From Akkermansia muciniphila (lineage in GTDB: Bacteria; Verrucomicrobiota; Verrucomicrobiia; Verrucomicrobiales; Akkermansiaceae): a DNA stretch of 23,717 nt. The position numbers were made by a program, and so were the translations under genes. The notes under the pieces were generated by a model that did no database searches, was not told the origin of the DNA, and worked only from the letters and a program-made list of their open reading frames with translations. Below, piece after piece: positions 1 through 8,963 of this stretch. Numbering within the stretch: position 1 is the stretch's first letter; each line of letters begins with the position of its first letter. The stretch lies in the NCBI GenBank assembly GCA_945870545.1, contig CAMBTF010000002.1, positions 1 through 23,717 on the forward strand. Direction: 5' to 3'.

Positions 1-535
1 TGAGGCGCGCGGTGCGGCCGTTGCCGTCCGCGAAGGGATGGATGGAGGCGATGCCGTGGTGGAGACGGGAGGCTTTCTCGATGGGATCTGCCATCGCCTT
101 GGTCTCCGCGAAGAGGGCTTCCATCAGGTCGGGGACTTTCATGGCATTCGGGGGAACGTGATTTGAACCCGCAACACGCACCGCATAAGTCCTATAAGTC
201 CCATTGGACTCATCTTGGATACGGGTCAGCAAAATCTCATGCAGATCAAGGAGATCGCGTTCCGTGAGTTCGGCTCCGGGCTGGGCGAGGGCTTTCACCT
301 GTTCCCAGGCTTTCGCGAGGTTCACGGCCTCGAGGTGATCCTTTAGCGGCTTTCCGGAAACGGTGACGCCCTTGGAAAGAACCAGTTCCGTCTCGCGAAG
401 GGTGAGGGAGTTGCCCTCAATGGAGTTGGACTCATAAACCATCCGCACATCCCACGCCGCCGCAAGGCTGGCGACCGACTCCGGGGAGAGCGGGCGCAGC
501 GCGGCGAGGCGTTGGTGTTTGGATTCGAGAGTCAT
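1..535 (-). CDS. Fic-domain protein, N-terminal part (runs off the window)
   Basis: Fic enzymes usually AMPylate, or otherwise modify, target proteins using a nucleotide substrate. The reverse strand from the ATG at 535 reads MTLESKHQRLAALRPLSPES and stays open to the window edge, giving about 178 residues. The Fic active-site motif HPFADGNGRTAR begins at residue 166 (base 40), with the catalytic His first. Near residue 55 there is an S-N-S-I-E-G stretch matching the inhibitory (S/T)xxxE(G/N) helix, placed before the Fic core as in self-inhibited class II Fic proteins. The ATG overlaps the TGA of the preceding small ORF (TGATG at 537-533), so translation is probably coupled. The C-terminus lies outside the window, so full length and any C-terminal DNA-binding domain cannot be judged. 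Family call is firm; the target is unknown. Confidence 0.93.
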   Translation of the reverse strand, partial: MTLESKHQRLAALRPLSPESVASLAAAWDVRMVYESNSIEGNSLTLRETELVLSKGVTVSGKPLKDHLEAVNLAKAWEQVKALAQPGAELTERDLLDLHEILLTRIQDESNGTYRTYAVRVAGSNHVPPNAMKVPDLMEALFAETKAMADPIEKASRLHHGIASIHPFADGNGRTARL

Positions 536-1014
536 CACGATTCAGAAGTGGCGAGTGAGAAGTGAGAATTGGAAAAGGTGAATTGCGGTATCAATTTCCT
601 GAGTCCGGCAAAATGATCGGGCGTCCATGGGCGCCGAAGGCTTTGGACTGCTACAGCCTGCTGCAGCTTTCCGTGTGACAGCCTGCCTGCCCGCCGTAGC
701 TTCAGCGAAGGCTGGCTGTCCACGGCGGAGGACTGAGGTTTTGTCCGGCTCCTGCGTGCCAATGCCGACCCGCTCGCAGCAGGCTGCCTTGCGGAAAGCG
801 GCAGCAGGCTGCCGCAGTCCAAGGAGCTTCGCTCGTTTGGCTGATCTCCCTTGCCCAGGGGGATTATTACACTCTCCTCAGTAAAATGATCGGAAATCTT
901 CTGGAGGTCGCGTGCCAACCAAAATTCCACGCCGGACTGGAACTCGGTCTGGAACTCGGTCTGGACGACTTGTTCGAGTTCCGTGAGGAGCTTGGAGATG
1001 ACAGATTTCTTCAT
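535..1014 (-). pseudogene. Truncated DinD-like N-terminus with in-frame palindromic repeat insertion
   Basis: This open frame of 159 codons begins MKKSVISKLLTELEQVVQTE and continues into SGVEFWLARDLQK, which resembles the opening EFWFARDLQ of DinD/BRO-type proteins. Similarity stops there; the usual following LGYxxW segment is missing. About 91 codons in the middle come from the palindromic element at 610-893 and read as repeat-like peptide (CGSLLPLSARQPAA). The peptide SDHF before the insert is echoed as PDHF after it, because an 11-bp direct repeat flanks the insert. Removing the insert leaves a 68-codon ORF whose tail (NSHFSLATSES) looks non-conserved. I therefore read it as a gene remnant that may still supply translation coupling to the Fic gene. 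A TEFQTEFQ duplication sits at residues 19-26. A functional short antitoxin-like partner of Fic cannot be excluded. Confidence 0.55.
610..893. repeat. Palindromic repeat element with flanking 11-bp direct repeats
   Basis: The motif aaaatgatcgg occurs at 610-620 and again at 883-893, exactly 273 bp apart, like a target-site duplication. Between the copies, a 33-base arm at 641-673 is an imperfect reverse complement of 792-824 (about four mismatches). The interior is GC-rich. There is no transposase, so the element would be non-autonomous. The insertion length is a multiple of three and keeps the surrounding frame open. A degenerate relative with similar arm ends (TTTTGACTGCTG) lies at 23388-23533. 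Confidence 0.75.
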
Positions 1015-1028
1015 GGTCGGTGTTCTTG

Positions 1029-1058
1029 GATCAATTTACCGAAGTTAGTAAATTGATC
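1029..1058. promoter_or_regulatory. Perfect 11-8-11 palindrome, likely operator of the DinD-remnant/Fic unit
   Basis: GATCAATTTAC at 1029-1039 is exactly mirrored by GTAAATTGATC at 1048-1058 with an 8-base spacer. It lies 15 bases upstream of the ATG at 1014 and downstream of the dnaK stop. The AT-rich arms and lack of a T-run argue against a dnaK terminator. An autoregulatory operator is the likelier reading (inference). Confidence 0.5.
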
Positions 1059-1101
1059 GGAAGATACTTATCTTGTGTCTTATTTCTTGCAGTCTTGTGT
1101 C

Positions 1102-3504
<2,403 letters not shown>

Positions 3505-5871
3505 ATGAGCGAGCAAGTTTTCGACTACGAGAAGCTGGGGCAATTTTATCTGGGTAAGGAATACAACCACGATACCCAAACGGTCACGGCGGAGGCGGTG
3601 ATGTATGATTCGAAGGATCTCGTCACCCATGGCGTGGTGCTAGGGATGACGGGTTCCGGGAAAACGGGTTTGTGCCTCGCGCTGTTAGAAGAGGCGGCGA
3701 TGGACAATATCCCCGCCATCGTGATCGACCCGAAAGGCGACATCGCCAACCTGCTGCTGACCTTTCCGGAGCTGGATGGGAAAAGTTTCCAGCCATGGGT
3801 GAACGTGGATGACGCGGCGAAGAAGGGAATCACCGTGGAGGAGCATGCCACCAAGACGGCGGCGATGTGGAAAAAGGGGCTCGAGGATTGGGGGCAGGAT
3901 GCGGGCAGGATCGCGCGCTTCCGGGAGAAGACCGACGTCAATATCTTCACGCCCGGCAGCACGGCGGGGATTCCGGTTTCCATCCTCAGCTCGCTGGGCG
4001 TGCCGCCCGCCGAGGTGATGGAGGACGGCGAGCTGTTAGGTGAAACCGTGGGCAGCACGGTGGGCAGCTTGCTATCGCTGATCGGCGTGGGTTCTGATGG
4101 CCAGGAAGCAGCGCTGCTAGCCGCGATTTTCCTCAGCGAGTGGAAGCAGGGAAGGGGGCTGGATTTGGAAAAACTCATCGGGCAGATCCAGCGGCCCGGC
4201 TTCGGCAAGATCGGCGTGATCGATCTGGAAACCTTTTTCCCCGAGAAATCGCGACAGGCGCTGGCGATGAAGTTCAATACCCTCCTCGCCTCGCCGAGCT
4301 TCTCCGCCTGGCTGGAGGGCGCGCCGCTCGACATCGGGAAAATGCTTTACCGCGACGACAACAAGCCGCGCATCTCCATCTTTTCCATCGCCCACCTTGG
4401 CGATGCGGAACGGATGTTTTTCGTAAGCCTGCTGCTCAACCAGATGGTCGGCTGGATGCGGACGCAGCGCGGCACGACCTCGCTCCGCGCGCTGCTCTAC
4501 ATGGACGAGATCTATGGCTTCCTGCCGCCCTCCGCGAACCCGCCCTCGAAGCGCCCGATGATGACCATGCTGAAACAGGGGCGCGCCTTCGGACTCGGCT
4601 GCCTTCTCGCCACGCAAAACCCGGTCGATCTCGATTACAAGGCGCTATCGAACATCGGCACATGGTTTCTCGGACGGCTCCAGACAGAGCGCGACAAGCT
4701 CCGCGTGCTCGACGGGCTGGAGGGCGCGGCGGGATCGCAGAACGCGAAGTTCAACCGCAAGGAAATGGAGACGCTACTCTCGGGCTTGGGGAACCGGGTT
4801 TTCCTAATGAACAACGTCCACGAGGACGAGCCGGTGCTGTTCCATGTCCGCTGGGTGATGAGCTATCTAACAGGGCCATTGACGCGCGGCCAGATCAAGG
4901 GGCTGATGGATCCGAAGCGGGCGGCTTTCGTCCCGGTAAAAGCGCAAGCGGCTGAGGATTTCAACCCGATGGCGCGCTCCTCCATCCCGGCGGGAAATAC
5001 TACGAGACCCGTAGTTGGCGCGGGCGTGACCGAGCTTTTCGCGGCCTCGGATAGCGGCAAATATATTCCCTTCCTCTACCGCGAAGCCACCGTGCATTTC
5101 TCACTCGCGAAAGCCAACGTCGAGGGCAGCCGCAAGGTGGCGAAGGTGAATCCCATCCTCGCCAGCGGGATTAACTGGGAATCAACGGACACCGTCCTGC
5201 CGGAAACGTTGAAGGGTCATCCCGAGGAGGGAATCGCTTTCGCGGAGCTGCCCGGATACGCAATGAACGCGAAGAATTACACAGCAGTGGTGAAGGATTT
5301 TGCGGACGATCTCTACCGCGAGGAACGCGCCGAGATCTGGTCGTGCCCGTCGCTCAAGGTCTGGGGAAAACTCGGCGAATCGGAGGCGGATTTCCGGGCG
5401 CGTCTCATTCATGCCGCGCATGAGGGCAGGGACGGTGCCTTGGCCAAAGCGCGCGAGGCGGCGGAGAAGAAAACCAAGGTCCTCGAAGGACGCCTGCGTA
5501 CGGCGGAGGCGCAGCTTTCCAAGCAAAAAGCCGAGGCCGGCTCCGCGAAGATGCAGGCGGGTATTTCCGTGCTCGGCGGTATCCTGAAATCCGTCTTCGG
5601 CAGGAAATCCGGCTTCGGCGGCCTGACGCGCGGCACCACATCCATCACCAAGGCGACCACGGCATATAAGCAGCATCAGGACGTAGCGAACGCCGAGGCG
5701 AAAATCGCCGGGATCCAGGATGAGGTCGAAGCGATCCGCAAGGTGCTGGAGAAAGATGTTGAGGAAATCGGACGAACCTTCGATCCGTTCACGCTCGCCC
5801 TCGAAAAGGAAACCCTCAAGCCCACGCGCACGGATGTGAAGGTGGAGCGGGTGGGACTGCTGTGGATGTGA
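3505..5871 (+). CDS. HerA/DUF87-family ATP-binding protein
   Basis: A 788-residue P-loop ATPase of the HerA/FtsK/VirB4-like group, whose members pump or translocate DNA; the substrate here is unknown. Walker A GMTGSGKTG is at about residues 47-55. Walker B LLYMDEIYGF puts the acidic pair at 334-335. It is followed by ATQNPVDLDYKALSNIGTWF, a sensor segment typical of HerA-like proteins, with RLQTERDK supplying a possible arginine finger. Residues about 640-690 form a charged Ala/Lys/Glu-rich coiled coil, and a second charged helix precedes the C-terminus. I chose the ATG at 3505 (MSEQVFDYEKLGQFYLG) over the one at 3454 because the 17 extra residues look non-conserved. No NurA nuclease, methylase or conjugation gene is adjacent, so it stands alone; a defence or DNA-processing role is open. 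Confidence 0.85.
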   Translation: MSEQVFDYEKLGQFYLGKEYNHDTQTVTAEAVMYDSKDLVTHGVVLGMTGSGKTGLCLALLEEAAMDNIPAIVIDPKGDIANLLLTFPELDGKSFQPWVNVDDAAKKGITVEEHATKTAAMWKKGLEDWGQDAGRIARFREKTDVNIFTPGSTAGIPVSILSSLGVPPAEVMEDGELLGETVGSTVGSLLSLIGVGSDGQEAALLAAIFLSEWKQGRGLDLEKLIGQIQRPGFGKIGVIDLETFFPEKSRQALAMKFNTLLASPSFSAWLEGAPLDIGKMLYRDDNKPRISIFSIAHLGDAERMFFVSLLLNQMVGWMRTQRGTTSLRALLYMDEIYGFLPPSANPPSKRPMMTMLKQGRAFGLGCLLATQNPVDLDYKALSNIGTWFLGRLQTERDKLRVLDGLEGAAGSQNAKFNRKEMETLLSGLGNRVFLMNNVHEDEPVLFHVRWVMSYLTGPLTRGQIKGLMDPKRAAFVPVKAQAAEDFNPMARSSIPAGNTTRPVVGAGVTELFAASDSGKYIPFLYREATVHFSLAKANVEGSRKVAKVNPILASGINWESTDTVLPETLKGHPEEGIAFAELPGYAMNAKNYTAVVKDFADDLYREERAEIWSCPSLKVWGKLGESEADFRARLIHAAHEGRDGALAKAREAAEKKTKVLEGRLRTAEAQLSKQKAEAGSAKMQAGISVLGGILKSVFGRKSGFGGLTRGTTSITKATTAYKQHQDVANAEAKIAGIQDEVEAIRKVLEKDVEEIGRTFDPFTLALEKETLKPTRTDVKVERVGLLWM

Positions 5872-5914
5872 CAGATGGATAGTTTATCTTCCAGCTCGGC
5901 TTCCCTTTCCTTTC

Positions 5915-6322
5915 TCAAGGAGAGATTAGTTCGACTCCGGGGAAATAAGTGCGATAACGACCGACATCCCGCGTGATGATCGGGATTCCCAGTGCGGCAG
6001 CGTGGGCACCGATGAAGAAATCCGGTAGAGGCGCCGTTTTGCTGCCCCCACGCTGGCGATATAGTTTGAAGGCTTGGGCGGCGAGAAAAAGCCCCAAGCG
6101 AGGTATTTCCCTGAAGTCCACCCCAAGGGTCAGCAGGATTGCATCGACATCATCCGGATCTTCCGACTCATGGCAAAGTTCCGAATAGATCATCGGATTA
6201 ACCACCATCCGCCCGAGATAGCGGCTCATCTGCTCCTGAGACCAATCCGCCCATAGCTCGTCATGCTCCGTGATATCAAGGAGCACGTTGGTATCCACGA
6301 GGATGATTTCCGGTTCAGTCAT
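5915..6322 (-). CDS. vapC: PIN-domain toxin, VapC/FitB type
   Basis: A 135-residue PIN-fold ribonuclease, the toxin half of a type II toxin-antitoxin pair that cleaves RNA when free. The acidic active-site residues are visible: D10 in ILVDTNVLLD, E48 in MIYSELCHE, D101 in LPDFFIGAHA and D119 in ITRDVGRYRTYF. I start it at 6322, 49 codons inside the longest open frame, because upstream residues come from the antitoxin in another frame and the PIN core begins there. It overlaps the antitoxin end by 8 bases, the usual coupled arrangement. It converges on the HerA-like gene with 43 bases between their stops. All key residues are present, so it should be active. Confidence 0.9.
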   Translation of the reverse strand: MTEPEIILVDTNVLLDITEHDELWADWSQEQMSRYLGRMVVNPMIYSELCHESEDPDDVDAILLTLGVDFREIPRLGLFLAAQAFKLYRQRGGSKTAPLPDFFIGAHAAALGIPIITRDVGRYRTYFPGVELISP

Positions 6323-6578
6323 CGCCCCTGAGTTCGCGCATGATCTCATCGGTGCTGCGTCCGCCAGCCCGCCCTTTCCAGATTCCACGAACTGCTTCCA
6401 GTCGTGCTCGCAACTCTCCCTGCGTGCGCGGCGGGGTGATCGCTTCCCCTTGGTTGACCGCTGCCGCAAGGATGGAGCGGGCTTCCGCTTCCATTGAAGT
6501 CTGATGGCTGGCGGCGCGGATACGAAGCTTCCTCTTCACCTCTTCATCAAGGTTGCGTATCGTTAGCGTTGTGCTCAT
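6315..6578 (-). CDS. FitA-like ribbon-helix-helix antitoxin
   Basis: An 87-residue antitoxin that would bind and silence the downstream PIN toxin and repress its own promoter. The N-terminal MSTTLTIRNLDEEVKRKLRI followed by SMEAEARSIL matches the FitA/VapB ribbon-helix-helix pattern (TLTIRNLDxxVKxxL...SMExEAR). The C-terminal half (about 45-87), with IWKGRAGGRSTDEIMRELRG, is the expected toxin-wrapping tail. It is the first gene of the pair, with a candidate promoter just upstream (6586-6613). The ATG at 6578 fits the family start exactly. Confidence 0.9.
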   Translation of the reverse strand: MSTTLTIRNLDEEVKRKLRIRAASHQTSMEAEARSILAAAVNQGEAITPPRTQGELRARLEAVRGIWKGRAGGRSTDEIMRELRGDD

Positions 6579-6585
6579 TGAAGAA

Positions 6586-6613
6586 TTGCTAGCATTGATT
6601 GCGTTGCTGTCAA
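6586..6613 (-). promoter_or_regulatory. Possible promoter/operator of the FitA-like antitoxin operon
   Basis: On the minus strand a perfect TTGACA (-35, bases 6613-6608) lies 30 bases before the ATG. The -10 (TAGCAA, 6591-6586) is weak, with 16-bp spacing. An 8-bp palindrome TGCTAGCA at 6587-6594 overlaps the -10. It resembles the TGCTATCA half-site reported for FitAB, so autorepression is plausible. Confidence 0.4.
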
Positions 6614-6663
6614 TACTGGACGTTTTCTGTATTCGTTTCCCATCCGTTGGAAGGACACATCAG

Positions 6664-7056
6664 CTACCACTTTTCGACTTTCAGGTTTTTCACGCGTTTG
6701 AATTCGCGTGAATTTCCGGTGACCAGGGTCCAATCGTGGCAACGCGCGACTCCGGCGATGAGGTAGTCGATGGCTCCAATCGGAGTGCCCTTCTTTTCGA
6801 GTTCGGCGCGAATTTGGGCTGCCTCTGCAGCCTCAGAATTTGAAAACGGAGCCACCTTAAGCAGATCGAGAAGAGCGTTCAGATCCCGGATTTTCTCGCT
6901 TTTACGTAACGTGCTTTTCTCTATGCCCACTCGCAGTTCGTAAACCGTCAGGATCGAGATGTAGATGTGATCGGGATCTTGCCGGGTGATCTGCTGTTTC
7001 ACATCCGGGTCGTCTCGCAGAAATCGGACGCAAGTGTCTGTATCCAGTAGAAACAT
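6664..7056 (-). CDS. vapC: PIN-domain toxin, VapC family
   Basis: A 130-residue PIN-domain RNase and second toxin of the window. It starts MFLLDTDTCVRFLRDD, with D5 in the LLDTDT motif, E40 in LTVYELRVG, D97 in IGAIDYLIA and N115/E118 in LVTGNSREFKRVKNLKVEKW, a C-terminal pattern common in plasmid-type VapC toxins. The start at 7056 was chosen over the longer open frame because it falls 2 bases after the antitoxin stop and gives the canonical N-terminus. It is not close in sequence to the PIN toxin at 5915-6322, so the two pairs look like separate acquisitions rather than a tandem duplication. Confidence 0.92.
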   Translation of the reverse strand: MFLLDTDTCVRFLRDDPDVKQQITRQDPDHIYISILTVYELRVGIEKSTLRKSEKIRDLNALLDLLKVAPFSNSEAAEAAQIRAELEKKGTPIGAIDYLIAGVARCHDWTLVTGNSREFKRVKNLKVEKW

Positions 7057-7058
7057 GG

Positions 7059-7289
7059 TCAGAAGTCGATGGGCCTGGAATCTTTCGGACGTTCGGGAAG
7101 TTCGAAATCGTCGAAAGCCCCTGTGAACCATTTCTCCAGATCTACCGGCCAACCTTTCGCATCCAAGGGCGTGAGAATCAGTTTGTCGTCTTTCCTCTCG
7201 ATCATGATCTCGCCAGGTGGCAATGCGAATTTCGCGGGTAGCCTGACGGCCACGCTTCCTCCGTTTCTGAACACGCGGGTCTTATCCAT
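7059..7289 (-). CDS. vapB: AbrB/SpoVT-fold antitoxin, VapB type
   Basis: A 76-residue antitoxin. The N-terminal MDKTRVFRNGGSVAVRLPAKF is the swapped-hairpin AbrB DNA-binding motif (xxVFxxGxSQAVRLPxxF) with G-S-V-A-V instead of the frequent G-N-S-Q-A. The C-terminal part (about 45-76), with DLEKWFTGAFDDFELPERPKDSRPIDF, is the toxin-binding tail. The ATG at 7289 is preferred over 7364, because the longer version would translate the promoter/operator region. It is immediately followed by its toxin. A good promoter with an embedded palindrome lies upstream at 7325-7352. Confidence 0.92.
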   Translation of the reverse strand: MDKTRVFRNGGSVAVRLPAKFALPPGEIMIERKDDKLILTPLDAKGWPVDLEKWFTGAFDDFELPERPKDSRPIDF

Positions 7290-7324
7290 GTGCGCATGGT
7301 AGCACGCCGGACGAAAAAATCGAG

Positions 7325-7352
7325 AAAATACATCATTACAGGTGTATGTGAA
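7325..7352 (-). promoter_or_regulatory. Sigma-70-like promoter with embedded operator for vapBC
   Basis: On the minus strand TTCACA (7352-7347) and TATTTT (7330-7325) are 16 bp apart. An imperfect palindrome, ATACATC-N6-GGTGTAT at 7328-7347, fills the spacer. An operator between -35 and -10 is classic for autorepressed toxin-antitoxin genes. Its sites also lie upstream of the divergent guaB. Confidence 0.55.
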
Positions 7353-7412
7353 ATTTTTCCCCATACTCGAATCCGCGCTTGCCGCCGGGCGGGCGGGTCT
7401 GTTGACTTTCGC

Positions 7413-8867
7413 ATGGCAGAGATTTCATTGGGATTGTCGTTCGACGATGTGCTTTTGGTTCCGGCATTGAGCGCGGTTCTGCCAGGCGAGGCCGATCTTT
7501 CCACCGAGGTTGCGCCCGGGATTCCGCTGGGCTTGCCGGTCATTTCCGCTGCGATGGACACGGTTTCCGAGCATGATCTCGCGATCGCGCTGGCTCGCGA
7601 GGGCGGGATGGGAGTGATTCACCGCGCGTGCCCGATCGAGGAGCAGGCGGCGATGGTTTCCAAAGTGAAACGCTCCGAGAGCGCGGTGATCAACAAGCCC
7701 TTCACGGTCAGCAAGACCGATACCGTGGAGCGCGTGCTCGCGATCATGGAGGAAAACGGTTTCTCCGGATTCCCCGTTGTGGATGGCCAAGGCCGCCTCG
7801 AAGGCATGGTGACGGGGCGCGATGTGCGCTATCTCGACCGCCCCAACGCCTTGGTTTCCGAGGTGATGACCCCGCGCGAAAAAGTCATCACCGCCCCGCC
7901 GACGACCGGCCTTGAGGAGGCGCGGCGCATCCTTTACCAGAACCGCATCGAGAAACTTCCGCTGGTGGATTCGGATGGCCATCTCGTCGGTCTGATCACC
8001 GGATCGGATATCGAGAAACGCATCCGTTTCACCAGTGCCGCAAAGGACGCGAACGGCCAGCTCCGCTGTGGCGCGGCGGTCGGTGTGGGGCCGGATGTGC
8101 AGGAACGCGCTCTCGCGCTCATCGCAGCGGGCGCGGACGCTCTTTTCATCGATGCGGCGACGGGCCACACACGCCACGTGATGAACGTGATCGAAATGCT
8201 ACGCGGCCTCAGCGATAGGCCGGTGGTGGCCGGAAACGTAGTGACCGAGCAGGGCGCGAAGGATCTCGTCGCCGCCGGAGCCAGCGCGCTGAAAGTGGGT
8301 GTCGGCCCTGGATCGATTTGCACCACGCGGGTGATCGCCGGTGTGGGCATGCCGCAGTTTACCGCGATCCAGAATGTCGCCGGTTATTGCCGCGAGCGAG
8401 GCGTGAAAGTCATCGCCGACGGCGGCATCCGCTACTCGGGTGATGTCGTGAAAGCCATCGCCGCCGGAGCGGATCTGGTAATGCTTGGCTCGATCCTCGC
8501 GGGCACGCGCGAAAGCCCCGGACAAAGCGTTTACTATCAGGGCCGCCGTTTCAAAACCTACCGCGGTATGGGTTCGCTTGGCGCAATGCGCAAGGGCGCA
8601 GGCGACCGTTACGCCCAGAACAGCTCCGGCAAGCTCGTTGCCGAAGGCGTGGAAGGCCGCGTGCCCTACAAAGGACCGCTTTCCGATGTCGTCTTCCAGC
8701 TCATGGGCGGCCTGAAATCCGGCATGGGCTACGTCGGCGCCTCCACCCTCGCCGAGCTCCGCGAGAAAGCCGTCTTCACCCGCATCACCGCCGGCGGCCT
8801 CCGCGAAAGCCACGTCCACGACATCGTGATGACGGAGGAACCCACGAACTACCAACCGCTAGGTTAA
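7413..8867 (+). CDS. guaB: Inosine-5'-monophosphate dehydrogenase
   Basis: Oxidises IMP to XMP with NAD+, the committed step to guanine nucleotides, in the cytoplasm. The 484-residue length is standard. The barrel begins [21 protein letters not shown] pair of CBS domains occupies about 93-205 ([20 protein letters not shown]...[13 protein letters not shown]). The catalytic loop GPGSICTTR places the nucleophilic Cys at 303. The IMP phosphate-binding DGGIRYSGD and the flap [10 protein letters not shown] follow. I start at 7413 ([10 protein letters not shown]); the frame is open upstream, but those residues (HTRIRACRRAGG) are not IMPDH-like and would run into the vapB promoter. No Shine-Dalgarno is evident. 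guaA follows 96 bases downstream in the same direction. Confidence 0.98.
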   Translation: MAEISLGLSFDDVLLVPALSAVLPGEADLSTEVAPGIPLGLPVISAAMDTVSEHDLAIALAREGGMGVIHRACPIEEQAAMVSKVKRSESAVINKPFTVSKTDTVERVLAIMEENGFSGFPVVDGQGRLEGMVTGRDVRYLDRPNALVSEVMTPREKVITAPPTTGLEEARRILYQNRIEKLPLVDSDGHLVGLITGSDIEKRIRFTSAAKDANGQLRCGAAVGVGPDVQERALALIAAGADALFIDAATGHTRHVMNVIEMLRGLSDRPVVAGNVVTEQGAKDLVAAGASALKVGVGPGSICTTRVIAGVGMPQFTAIQNVAGYCRERGVKVIADGGIRYSGDVVKAIAAGADLVMLGSILAGTRESPGQSVYYQGRRFKTYRGMGSLGAMRKGAGDRYAQNSSGKLVAEGVEGRVPYKGPLSDVVFQLMGGLKSGMGYVGASTLAELREKAVFTRITAGGLRESHVHDIVMTEEPTNYQPLG

Positions 8868-8926
8868 AGCATAAAGCTCTAAGCACGAAATCCGAAAGGG
8901 AAGAGGCGAAAGTGCGGAGCGCAGCG

Positions 8927-8957
8927 TTTAGGATTTAAAATTTAGAATTTAGGATTT
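8927..8957 (+). repeat. Short tandem TTTAGRATTT repeats in the guaB-guaA spacer
   Basis: TTTAGGATTT at 8927-8936, TTTAGAATTT at 8941-8950 and TTTAGGATTT at 8948-8957 form an AT-rich run in GC-rich surroundings. The last copy supplies AGGA (8951-8954), a usable ribosome-binding site 9 bases before the guaA ATG at 8964. An unstructured leader for guaA is a plausible effect. Confidence 0.5.
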
Positions 8958-8963
8958 CACCAC

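Noticed and set aside
627..884. 85-codon ORF inside the palindromic element
   Set aside because: It is composed of repeat sequence and has no independent coding signal.
5915..6469. Longer 184-residue version of the first PIN toxin
   Set aside because: The 49 extra residues overlap the antitoxin gene in another frame and are not PIN-like; the start at 6322 fits the family and the usual overlap.
7059..7364. Longer 101-residue version of the AbrB-type antitoxin
   Set aside because: The extra 25 residues would be encoded by the promoter and operator (7325-7352); MDKTRVFRNGG is the canonical start.
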